This document shows, piece after piece, positions 16,552 to 23,704 of a stretch of DNA of 41,771 nt. The stretch comes from Rhodobacterales bacterium 32-66-9 (lineage in GTDB: Bacteria > Pseudomonadota > Alphaproteobacteria > Rhodobacterales > Rhodobacteraceae), in the NCBI GenBank assembly GCA_002280405.1, contig NCDY01000014.1, positions 1 to 41,771 of the forward strand, written 5' to 3'. The number at the start of each line of letters is the position of its first letter. Position 1 is the stretch's first letter. Position numbers and translations under genes: made by a program. The notes beneath the pieces were generated by a model. That model saw only the letters and a program-made list of their open reading frames with translations, was not told the origin of the DNA and searched no databases.

Positions 16552-17357
16552 AGGAAGCCTCCGGAATCTTTGCCACCTGCCTTGGCGATGCCACGACGGC
16601 GGAAGTACTCGGCGAAACCGAGCAGGATGATCGACATGCAGACGAGCACGGTTCCCAGGGCCAGCATCGAGGGCACCTTGGCCGGGAAACGGAACTGACC
16701 GAAGATATAGACCGACAGGATCGGCTGGCCGGAACCGAGAAAGTTCGAGATGATGAACTCGTCGAACGAGATGGTGAAACAGATGAGGAACGACGCCAGG
16801 ATGCCCGGCATCACCAGCGGCAGGATGATCAGGCGGAAGGTGCCCCAAGCGGTTTCGCCGAGGTCCATCGCGGCTTCTTCCAGCGATTTGTCGAGGCTCT
16901 GGAACGCCGAGGTCAGGATGGCGACCGCGAAGGGCGTGGTGATCAGGACCTGGCCGATGATCACGGTGAACAGGGACAGCGGCACGCCGATCGACAGAAG
17001 CACCACCAGCAGCGCCATGGCCACGATCATCTCGGGCAGGACAAGCGGCAGCATGATCAGCCCCATGAGCGGCACCTTGCCCGGGAACCGATAGCGGACC
17101 GAGGCGCGGGCGGCGAAGATGCCGAGGACCGTCGACAGCGTTGCCACCGACAGTGCGATGATCAGGCTGTTCTTGGCCGCCGTCCGCAGGTTCTGGTCCG
17201 ACAGCATCTCGCGAAACCAGTCCAGCGTGAACCCCTGCAACGGGAAGGCGACGACCTTGCCGCTGTTGAAGGCGAAGATCGGCAGCAGCACGATCGGCGC
17301 GTAAAGGAAGACGAGGTAGAAGATCGTGTAGCTTTTCAGCAGCGGGGCACGTTTCAT
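16548..17357 (-). CDS. potC: Polyamine-type ABC transporter permease (PotC-like)
   Basis: A 269-residue inner-membrane permease with six predicted helices. The first is SYTIFYLVFLYAPIVLLPIFAF, and the ATPase-contacting EAA loop is EEAAMDLGETAWGTFRLIILPLVMPGILA. The motif FTISFDEFIISNFLGSG is typical of PotC. It overlaps its neighbours by four bases on both sides, so translation is coupled. The substrate is probably spermidine, putrescine or a related amine, by family. Confidence 0.87.
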   Translation of the reverse strand: MKRAPLLKSYTIFYLVFLYAPIVLLPIFAFNSGKVVAFPLQGFTLDWFREMLSDQNLRTAAKNSLIIALSVATLSTVLGIFAARASVRYRFPGKVPLMGLIMLPLVLPEMIVAMALLVVLLSIGVPLSLFTVIIGQVLITTPFAVAILTSAFQSLDKSLEEAAMDLGETAWGTFRLIILPLVMPGILASFLICFTISFDEFIISNFLGSGQPILSVYIFGQFRFPAKVPSMLALGTVLVCMSIILLGFAEYFRRRGIAKAGGKDSGGFL

Positions 17358-18322
17358 TTCTGCCCCCGGATGAAGCGCCGGTTCAGCAGTACGAAGCCGA
17401 CGCTCACGATCCCCACCATCAGCATCGACGCCACGGCAAAGGCAGAGCCCTGCGGGAAATCCTGCAGTTTCAGAAGCTGGGTCTCGATGAAGTTGGCGAT
17501 CAGCGGCTGCTTTCCGTCACCGACCAGTCTGGGCGTCACATAGTCGCCAACTGTGGGGATGAACACGATCAAGGACGCAGCGATCACCCCGGGCATGGAC
17601 AGAGGCAGTGTGACGCGCAGGAACGTGATCCAGCGGCTTTCGCCCAGATCCTGACCTGCCTCGAGCAGTGACCGGTCGACCTTTTCGAGACTGACGAAGA
17701 TCGGCAGCACGGCAAACGGGGCGTAAGCATGGGCAAGGATGAAGATGATTGCCGGCACGCCATAGCTGGAGAAATTGAGCTGGGTGTTCGTGATCCCGAG
17801 GGACATCAACAACTTGTCCAGCAGCCCATCATATCCAAGGATCACGAACCACAGGCTCACCCGGATGATGTAGCTTGTCCAGAACGGGATGGTGATCAGA
17901 AACAGCCAAAGGCTTTTCCGGTCCGGCTTGACGTGGAAGCTGACGAAATATGCCACCGGATAGGCCAGCAGAACCGTGATCAGCGTCACGGCGAGCGCAA
18001 TCATCAACGACTTCAGCAGCACGAAGACGTAGACTGCGTTGCTCAGGCCGTTCCAGATCCATTTCAGAAAGGTCAGATCCGGGTCCTCGCCGGGCATTCC
18101 CTTCGCAAAATAGTCGATGAGGTTTCCGCCACCCTTCGTGTTGAGCAGACTGTAGTAATTCTCGCCGGTGACCGGAAAGGAGACATTGCCCCGCCCGCCG
18201 GTCATCACCGAATAGATCAGCACGGTCGCCAGCGGCACGGCGAGAAGCAGAATCACATAGATCGCCGTCGGTGAGATCAGCTTGAGGCCAGTTCTGGCCT
18301 CGGAACCTGGCGTTGCAGCCAT
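17354..18322 (-). CDS. potB: Polyamine-type ABC transporter permease (PotB-like)
   Basis: A 322-residue permease. It has an N-terminal helix (ISPTAIYVILLLAVPLATVLIYS), a large periplasmic loop, five further helices and the EAA loop EAGQDLGESRWITFLRVTLPLSMPG. FIPTVGDYVTPRLVGDG is a PotB-type motif. I placed the start at the ATG at 18322 after AGGGGGAAAA; the open frame runs 22 codons further upstream without such a signal. It is the first gene of the operon. No periplasmic binding protein (PotD) is coded next to it. Confidence 0.87.
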   Translation of the reverse strand: MAATPGSEARTGLKLISPTAIYVILLLAVPLATVLIYSVMTGGRGNVSFPVTGENYYSLLNTKGGGNLIDYFAKGMPGEDPDLTFLKWIWNGLSNAVYVFVLLKSLMIALAVTLITVLLAYPVAYFVSFHVKPDRKSLWLFLITIPFWTSYIIRVSLWFVILGYDGLLDKLLMSLGITNTQLNFSSYGVPAIIFILAHAYAPFAVLPIFVSLEKVDRSLLEAGQDLGESRWITFLRVTLPLSMPGVIAASLIVFIPTVGDYVTPRLVGDGKQPLIANFIETQLLKLQDFPQGSAFAVASMLMVGIVSVGFVLLNRRFIRGQK

Positions 18323-18358
18323 TTTTCCCCCTGTCCGGCCGCGCTCCGGCAGCCTTGT

Positions 18359-18372
18359 GATTTGATCAAATC
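18359..18372. promoter_or_regulatory. Palindrome GATTTGATCAAATC before potB
   Basis: A perfect 14-bp palindrome 37 bp upstream of the potB start codon, in the expected promoter region. It looks like a repressor operator; the regulator is not identified. Confidence 0.4.
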
Positions 18373-18480
18373 TAGACCGGATGAACACGTGAAGGCAAGG
18401 GGGGCATCATTCGCGAAGGAAATCAACCCCGCGGGCGGGGCACCCCGGGAGAAACGGAGGCATCGCGAGCCCGCCTCGGA

Positions 18481-18741
18481 TCAGGAGGCGATACGCTCGA
18501 TCGCGATCGCCCGTTTCTTCAGCTCGTCATAAAGTGTCGGCAGCACCCGGATCGAACCGACCGCAAGGCGGAGCGCCTCGGAGATGCGGGCCTCGGAGGG
18601 ATCATCGCTTGCCACGCGCCAGGTGATGCGCCGGGCAACGCCGTCGTCATAGACGATCTCGGTCAGTCCGTGCCGGTTCTTGCGCCAACCAAGGAAATCC
18701 GCGCCGCCGTGCGGCGCGTGAAAGGTATGTTGAAGTCCCAT
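18481..18741 (-). CDS. Small protein of unknown function (86 aa)
   Basis: I do not recognise this gene. The protein begins MGLQHTFHAPHGGADFLGWRKNRHGL and ends LYDELKKRAIAIERIAS. It is soluble, with many charged residues and no membrane segment or cysteine. A purine-rich stretch (GAGAGCCCGAAAA) precedes the ATG. It stands alone between the potB promoter and the MocR gene on the same strand, with over 100 bp on each side. Coding is likely from the amino-acid composition and from the lack of a better frame, but no function can be given. Confidence 0.5.
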   Translation of the reverse strand: MGLQHTFHAPHGGADFLGWRKNRHGLTEIVYDDGVARRITWRVASDDPSEARISEALRLAVGSIRVLPTLYDELKKRAIAIERIAS

Positions 18742-18861
18742 TTTTCGGGCTCTCTTTTTTTCTGCTCGTGCGCGAAAGGTGGGGCAGGCGGGGCGGCCCC
18801 GTCAACCGGGCATCCGGGCAAATCCGCGTGAGCGGGTCCGAATTGCCACAGGTCGGGAATT

Positions 18862-20286
18862 TCAGACCAGAAGGTCGGACGGCGGCCTCGCCAGCAGGTC
18901 GGCGAGGGTGCGCATCGCGGTCACGAACGCCTCGCGCGACAGGGCCGCCGCGATGGCGATGCGGACGGCATTCGGGGCGCGGCCATGGACCAGCGCGTAT
19001 TCGTCGGCCGACCGGACAAGGACGCCCCGGGTCTCGGCGGTGCGCAGGAAGGTCGAGGCGCGCCAGCCCTGCGGCAAGCGCAGCCAGACAAAGGGCACGC
19101 CGGGTTGCCAGCCAAGGTCGAAGGCACCAAGATGATTGACAAGGATCTGCTGGCGGGCGGCGAATTCGGCCTGTACCGCCTCGCGGATGCGCGCGGCGTC
19201 GCCCGAGCGGAAGAGGTGGAGCATCAGGTCGGCGACCGGGCGCGAGAGGGCGAAGAAGCCGTGCTGGGCGGTCAGGCGTCCGGCCTCGCCCATCCCGGCG
19301 GGGCAGATGACATAGCCAAAGCGCAGCGCCGCCGAGAGGGTCTTGGAGACGGAACCGACCAGCCAGACCCGCTCCGGCGCCAGGGCGCGCAAGGCGGGAA
19401 TGTCAGAGGCGGCGACGGAATAGCAGTCATCCTCCAGGATCTGCAGGTCGTAGGCCCGTGCGATTTCGGCGATCTCCTGCCGACGCTTCACCGGCATCCG
19501 GCCTGTGGTGGGGTTCTGCGCCTCGGTCGTGAGGCAGAGAACCTGCGCGCCGTGGCGGCGACAGGCGGCCTCCAGCGCCTCGGGGACGATCCCGTGTTCG
19601 TCGATCTCGACCGGAACGACTTCGGCGCGGGCGGCGCGGGCGGCGTAACGAAAACCCGGATAGGCCAGTTCCTCGATCAGGACGACTGGCCGCTCGCCAC
19701 GCAGGCAGCAATCGAAGATCAGGTGGATGGCGTTCTGCCCGCCATGGGTCAGCGCCACGTCCTCTGGACCGATGGGACCAAGGATGCGGTCGCCCATCCA
19801 GGCGACAACCTCGGCGCGCAGGGCCGCCTCGCCCAGCTGGCTGGTATAGTCGAGCCACCCCTGCCCCGTGGTTTCGGCCATCTGCAGCAAGGCCGCCCGG
19901 ATCGCGGAAGCTTGGCCGACCTCGGGCACCTGCGGCGGACGCAGATCGACAAGCCCGGTGGTGCCGCCGGTGATCCGTTCGGTATACAATGCCTGCGTCG
20001 GGCCAAGCCGCGGAGATTGTGCCGCCACGAAGGTTCCCCGCCCGACTGTGGCCGCCAGAAGGCCCTCCTGCGTGGCAAGCTGGTAGGCCCGGGCAACGGT
20101 TCCGGGCGTAAGTTGCAGGCGCCAGGCCAGATCGCGCACGGTCGGAAGCTGGGAGTTCGCCGGAAAATCGCCGCTGCGGATCGCATCCCGCAAGGCGCGC
20201 GACAGGGCCAGATACTTGGGTCCGGGAAATTGAGTCAGATCGGGCGACCAAGTTGTATCAGTCACAATATACCTCTGGCGACTCAT
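18862..20286 (-). CDS. MocR/PdxR-type regulator (GntR winged helix fused to aminotransferase)
   Basis: A 474-residue MocR-family transcription factor. The N-terminal GntR winged helix (about residues 20-90) contains YLALSRALRDAIRSGDFPANSQLPTVRDLAWRL and the recognition part TPGTVARAYQLATQEGLL. The rest is a fold-type I aminotransferase domain with the PLP lysine in GSVSKTLSAALRFGY, the NPTTGRM turn and EDDCYS. Such proteins sense PLP or a PLP-amine adduct and usually control a divergent gene. Here the divergent gene codes for a DUF1127 protein, 69 bp away, with TTGTATCA repeats between. Translation starts at ATG 20286; a GTG nine codons later is possible. Confidence 0.9.
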   Translation of the reverse strand: MSRQRYIVTDTTWSPDLTQFPGPKYLALSRALRDAIRSGDFPANSQLPTVRDLAWRLQLTPGTVARAYQLATQEGLLAATVGRGTFVAAQSPRLGPTQALYTERITGGTTGLVDLRPPQVPEVGQASAIRAALLQMAETTGQGWLDYTSQLGEAALRAEVVAWMGDRILGPIGPEDVALTHGGQNAIHLIFDCCLRGERPVVLIEELAYPGFRYAARAARAEVVPVEIDEHGIVPEALEAACRRHGAQVLCLTTEAQNPTTGRMPVKRRQEIAEIARAYDLQILEDDCYSVAASDIPALRALAPERVWLVGSVSKTLSAALRFGYVICPAGMGEAGRLTAQHGFFALSRPVADLMLHLFRSGDAARIREAVQAEFAARQQILVNHLGAFDLGWQPGVPFVWLRLPQGWRASTFLRTAETRGVLVRSADEYALVHGRAPNAVRIAIAAALSREAFVTAMRTLADLLARPPSDLLV

Positions 20287-20339
20287 TTGCGGAGAGCTTT
20301 AGATTATCTTAGTAAAATCGGCCTATTGTATCAATACAA
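20253..20339. promoter_or_regulatory. TTGTATCA repeats in the MocR-DUF1127 promoter region
   Basis: TTGTATCA occurs directly repeated at 20253-20260 and 20326-20333. The second copy is part of the inverted repeat TTGTAT-CA-ATACAA (20326-20339), 17 bp before the DUF1127 start codon. The first lies just inside the MocR coding region. MocR proteins commonly bind spaced repeats in such gaps, so these are likely operators; this is an inference. Confidence 0.5.
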
Positions 20340-20355
20340 ATCGAAGGAGGCGCAA

Positions 20356-20559
20356 ATGCCCCGGACCCGGATCCAGACCCTGCCGCTCAGCCTTCCCCGC
20401 GGCCTTGTCGCGCTGAGCCTGACCGCTTTCACCCGGGCGCTGGCCCGCCGCAGCGACCGCCAGCGCCTTGCCCAGCTTGACGCGCATCTGCTGCGCGACA
20501 TCGGCCTTGATGCACAGGACGCGCGCCGCGAATGCGAAAAGCCCTTCTGGCAGGCCTGA
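20356..20559 (+). CDS. DUF1127 small protein
   Basis: A 67-residue basic protein with the DUF1127 core RQRLAQLDAHLLRDIGLDAQDARRECEKPFWQA at its C-terminus. In Rhodobacter sphaeroides a DUF1127 protein (CcaF1) is an RNA-binding factor for small-RNA maturation and RNA turnover, so a role in RNA metabolism or stress response is possible. GGAGG six bases before the ATG is a strong ribosome site. It is followed at once by a strong terminator, so it is a single-gene transcript, controlled presumably by the divergent MocR regulator. Confidence 0.87.
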   Translation: MPRTRIQTLPLSLPRGLVALSLTAFTRALARRSDRQRLAQLDAHLLRDIGLDAQDARRECEKPFWQA

Positions 20560-20593
20560 CACATTCGCTCGAGCGTCGTTTCTACCCCTGACT

Positions 20594-20622
20594 GGGCCGG
20601 GTTCTTCCCGGCCCTTCTTTTT
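20594..20622 (+). terminator. Rho-independent terminator of the DUF1127 gene
   Basis: Stem GGGCCGGG / CCCGGCCC (20594-20601, 20607-20614), loop TTCTT, then TTCTTTTT. It lies 35 bp after the DUF1127 stop. Confidence 0.9.
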
Positions 20623-20635
20623 GTCTGCGAAATGC

Positions 20636-20662
20636 AAAAGGCCCGCCAGATCGGCGGGCCTT
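20636..20662 (-). terminator. Rho-independent terminator of rplM-rpsI
   Basis: Ten-base arms AAGGCCCGCC / GGCGGGCCTT (20638-20647, 20653-20662). On the minus strand the stem is followed by the T-rich CTTTTGC. It lies 38 bp beyond the rpsI stop and faces the DUF1127 terminator. Confidence 0.85.
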
Positions 20663-20700
20663 CGCAGTCTGGTACGCTGCCGCGCACCCTGCGCAGGCGA

Positions 20701-21183
20701 TCAGCGCTTGGAGAACTGGAAGGACCGGCGGGCCTTCGGCTTGCCGTATTTCTTCCGTTCGACGACGCGGCTGTCGCGGGTCAGGAAGCCTGCGGCTTTC
20801 AACGCACCGCGCAGGGCGGGCTCATACAGCTGCAGCGCCTTCGATATGCCGTGCTTCACCGCCCCGGCCTGGCCCGAAAGCCCGCCACCGGCGACGGTCG
20901 CGTAGACGTCGAACTGGCCTTCCACATTGGCCACGGTGAAGGGCTGCTTCAGGATCATCTGCAGCACGGGGCGGGCGAAGTAGACCGCCATTTCCTTGCC
21001 GTTGACCACGACCTTGCCGGACCCGGGCTTGACCCAGACGCGGGCGACCGCGTCCTTGCGCTTGCCGGTGGCGTAGGAGCGGCCCAGCTTGTCGCGCACG
21101 GCCACGCGGGGAGCGGCCTCGACCGCGGCGGGCGCTGAGCCGACCGCCGACTTCAGGTCATCGAGAGATTTGATATCGGCCAT
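20701..21183 (-). CDS. rpsI: 30S ribosomal protein S9
   Basis: A 160-residue S9 protein. [41 protein letters not shown] and the C-terminal basic tail [18 protein letters not shown], which reaches the tRNA in the P site, are diagnostic. The N-terminal 30 residues ([26 protein letters not shown]) form an extension common in this bacterial group. I start at the ATG at 21183, two bases after the rplM TGA; translation is coupled. Confidence 0.96.
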   Translation of the reverse strand: MADIKSLDDLKSAVGSAPAAVEAAPRVAVRDKLGRSYATGKRKDAVARVWVKPGSGKVVVNGKEMAVYFARPVLQMILKQPFTVANVEGQFDVYATVAGGGLSGQAGAVKHGISKALQLYEPALRGALKAAGFLTRDSRVVERKKYGKPKARRSFQFSKR

Positions 21184-21185
21184 GA

Positions 21186-21650
21186 TCACGCGCTCCGGGT
21201 GTTCTTCGGGTTCAGGACCTTGACGTCCAGAACGGTGGGCTGCTGTGCTTCATGCGGATGGGCGGCCCCGGCATAGACGCGCAGGTTCGTCATCTGCTGC
21301 CGGCCAAGACGGTTCCTCGTGATCATCCGTTCGACGGCCTTTTCCACCACACGTTCGGGATGGTTGCCTTCGAGGATCTGTTTCGCCGTCCGCTGCTTGA
21401 TCCCGCCCGGATGACCGGTGTGCCAGTAATAGACCTTGTCGTTGCGCTTGTTGCCGGTCATCTGCACCAAGCCAGCATTGATGACGATGACGTTGTCACC
21501 CATGTCCATGTGGGGGGTGAAGGTCGGCTTGTTCTTGCCGCGCAGGATGTTGGCGACGATCGTGGCAAGGCGGCCCAGAACGACGCCCTCGGCGTCGATC
21601 AGGATCCACTTCTTCTCGATGTCCGCCGGAGTAGCGGTGAAGGTTTTCAT
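21186..21650 (-). CDS. rplM: 50S ribosomal protein L13
   Basis: A 154-residue L13 protein. [51 protein letters not shown] and [14 protein letters not shown] are diagnostic. It is the first gene of the rplM-rpsI operon. The true start is the ATG at 21650; the open frame continues 28 codons upstream but those residues are not part of L13. The 270-bp region upstream to the SseB gene holds the promoter and a dispersed repeat. Confidence 0.96.
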   Translation of the reverse strand: MKTFTATPADIEKKWILIDAEGVVLGRLATIVANILRGKNKPTFTPHMDMGDNVIVINAGLVQMTGNKRNDKVYYWHTGHPGGIKQRTAKQILEGNHPERVVEKAVERMITRNRLGRQQMTNLRVYAGAAHPHEAQQPTVLDVKVLNPKNTRSA

Positions 21651-21807
21651 CGTGGTTCCCAACGAAGAGGAGGGCAGAAGCGCCCCCGTAAATCTCGGAT
21701 GGCGGCTTATCGCCGAAGGCAGATGCAGCGTCAAGCGCCACGACCAAGATTTATGGATTTGAAATCATGCACTTGCGCTAACGGTATCATAATACCCCTG
21801 TGGCGCC

Positions 21808-21865
21808 TTGCCCATTTTGCAAATACTCTGGGGGTTTGGGGGTGAAACCCCCATCGCCCGAGCCG
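21808..21865 (+). repeat. Dispersed intergenic repeat, copy 2
   Basis: TTGCCCATTTTGCAAATACT followed by GGGGGTTTGGGGGTGAAACCCCC. It shares the TTGCCCATTT...AAATACTC core and the G/C hairpin with 14252-14308. It lies between rplM and the SseB-like gene. Confidence 0.65.
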
Positions 21866-21923
21866 GTTGGCGCTTGCGCCAGAGGCGAGACGGAAGGCGT
21901 GCGGCGAATGCCGCTCGAGCTGG

Positions 21924-22712
21924 CTACCGCAGTCTTGGCGGGCGCGTCGGGTCCATGCCGGGCGCCTCCGGGGCCGGCGCCGGCACTTCCGCCGCCGGAA
22001 GGTCAAAGCGCAACGCAACGCGCGCCATCGCCACGGCGGCAGGCGCGTCGGCCGGCAGGAAGACCACATCCAGTTCTCCGGCCTCGATGCCCGAAAAGAC
22101 CAGCGCCTCGTTCATCGCCCGCGCGAGCGCCGCCTCGGCCCCTCTGGCCGCGTCCAGAAGCGCCAGGAGGTGCCCGCGCCGACCGTCCCGGTAGACGACC
22201 CCGACCAGCAGCGCCGCGACGGCCAGACCTGCGGCGCGCGCCAGTTTCGCGTCCAACCCCGTGATCACCGTCTCGGGCACGGTGGGCGGCAGGAAGTCCG
22301 ATGGCAGGGCTTCGACTTCCACGGGCCCGCCTTCCAGTGTCTCTGCCAGCCAGTCCATCGCCGCCGGGGGCAACAGCATGGACGACGGCGCCACGCCCAG
22401 GTTCACCCCCATCCCGATGCCCCGCCCCTTCAGCAGGCCCGCGATCAGCCGCCCGGGCAGGGCCGCATAGGGGGCGATGCCGCCGGTGAAGCTGGCCAAC
22501 CGCTCTTCACGATCGAACACCAGCACCACCGGCCCGTCCTCCAGGTCGAAGATGCGCGGCTCCAGGGTGTCGCCGACAGCCTCCCGCGCCAGCAGGAGCA
22601 CCATCTCGCCATCGGCCAGGCGCTCGAAGAAGCGCAGGCGCAGCGCCTCGTTCCCGGGGTCGGCCGAGACGGCGGCATGGGCGGCGTCAAGCAGGGTCAC
22701 AGGCTCAGGCAT
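21924..22712 (-). CDS. SseB-family protein
   Basis: A 262-residue protein resembling the SseB (enhanced serine sensitivity) family. It begins MPEPVTLLDAAHAAVSADPGNEALRLRFFERLADGEMVLLL and has the FDLEDGPVVLVFDREERLASF and GRGIGMGVNLGVAPSSMLLPPAAMDWLAETL blocks. The function of the family is poorly defined; E. coli SseB is linked to serine tolerance. The N-terminus overlaps the 3' end of the uracil-DNA glycosylase remnant by eight bases, a sign that the two were once one operon. The C-terminal 25 residues are proline/alanine-rich. Confidence 0.72.
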   Translation of the reverse strand: MPEPVTLLDAAHAAVSADPGNEALRLRFFERLADGEMVLLLAREAVGDTLEPRIFDLEDGPVVLVFDREERLASFTGGIAPYAALPGRLIAGLLKGRGIGMGVNLGVAPSSMLLPPAAMDWLAETLEGGPVEVEALPSDFLPPTVPETVITGLDAKLARAAGLAVAALLVGVVYRDGRRGHLLALLDAARGAEAALARAMNEALVFSGIEAGELDVVFLPADAPAAVAMARVALRFDLPAAEVPAPAPEAPGMDPTRPPRLR

Positions 22713-22911
22713 CCATCACCTCCCGCACCCGGGCGCGCAGGGCCGGAAGCAGCTCGACCGCGAACCAGGGATTGCGTTTCAGCCACCCCGTATTCCTCCA
22801 CGAGGGATGCGGCAAGGGAAAGACGCCCTGCCCCGCCACGCCGCGCCAATCGGCCACGGCGGCGGTAACATGGCGCGGGACCGTGCCGTGCCGCAAGCGC
22901 GAAGCCTGCCC
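22705..22911 (-). pseudogene. Remnant of a uracil-DNA glycosylase family gene (3' end only)
   Basis: The last about 65 codons read QASRLRHGTVPRHVTAAVADW then VFPLPHPSWRNTGWLKRNPWF and ELLPALRARVREVMDA. The block PLPHPSWRNTxWLKxNPWF is the C-terminal signature of the UdgX/uracil-DNA glycosylase-like family (COG1573), containing the catalytic-site His. No further upstream homology is visible: about 70% of the gene is missing and non-coding or AT-richer DNA leads into the capsule gene at 23051. The gene was therefore cut on its 5' side, probably when the capsule genes were placed here. A TTG could start a short product, but this is unlikely to be functional. Confidence 0.72.
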
Positions 22912-23050
22912 GCCCCGCGCCCGGCCAGCGCCCGTCGCCGCCCGCGGCGAGCAGTCTCCATCCGCAGCCCTTTAAAGGCCACAAACTGGATGTTAACGAT
23001 ATGGTCGTAGCCATAACGAAGACGCCCAGCAAACGGGTGCCGAGGCCAGG

Positions 23051-23704
23051 ATGATCGAGTTCCGCAACGTGTCAAAATCGTTCTGGACGGGACAGCAGCG
23101 CAAGGTGATCCTTGATCGCGCCTCGTTCCGGGTGGAGCTTGGCAATTCCATGGGCATCCTGGCCGGGAACGGTACCGGCAAGACCACGATCATCAACATG
23201 ATGGCAGGCCTGGAAAAACCGGACGAAGGCGTGATCAGGAAGACCTCGCGCGTGTCCTTTCCCCTTGGCTTCATGGGGGGCGTGAACAACAAGCATTCCG
23301 CCAAGGAAAACTGCCGCTACATCGCGCGCCTCTATGGCCTTGACCCGGACTATGTCGAAAGTTTCTGCCGCTGGGTCTGCGGGCTGAGCGAGTATTTCGA
23401 GATGCCGCTGTCCACCTATTCCTCCGGGATGCGCAGCCGGTTTTCGTTTTCCCTGCTGCTGTCGATCGAATTCGACATCTACCTGATCGATGAAGGCATG
23501 CCCGCCACGGCGGACGTGGAATTCAACCGCAAGGCCGGAAACATTCTTCAGGAACGGCTGAAGAATTCGACGGTCGTCATCGTCTCGCACTCGCCCAAGA
23601 CGCTGGAGAGGTTCTGCCGCTCGGCGGCGGTCCTGAAGAACGGCACGCTCTACCAGTTCGAGACCCTTGAAGAAGCGAAACGTCTGTATGACTACCAATC
23701 CTAA
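23051..23704 (+). CDS. kpsT: Capsule polysaccharide export ATPase, KpsT-like
   Basis: A 217-residue ABC ATPase of the KpsT/BexA/CtrD class, which powers export of group 2-type capsule across the inner membrane. Walker A is GILAGNGTGKTT, the signature is STYSSGMRSRFSFSL, Walker B is IYLIDEGMPATAD and the switch His is in VIVSHSPKTLERFC. Length is typical. It overlaps the next gene by 17 bases. The partner permease (KpsM) is not in the window, so it must be coded elsewhere. Confidence 0.88.
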   Translation: MIEFRNVSKSFWTGQQRKVILDRASFRVELGNSMGILAGNGTGKTTIINMMAGLEKPDEGVIRKTSRVSFPLGFMGGVNNKHSAKENCRYIARLYGLDPDYVESFCRWVCGLSEYFEMPLSTYSSGMRSRFSFSLLLSIEFDIYLIDEGMPATADVEFNRKAGNILQERLKNSTVVIVSHSPKTLERFCRSAAVLKNGTLYQFETLEEAKRLYDYQS

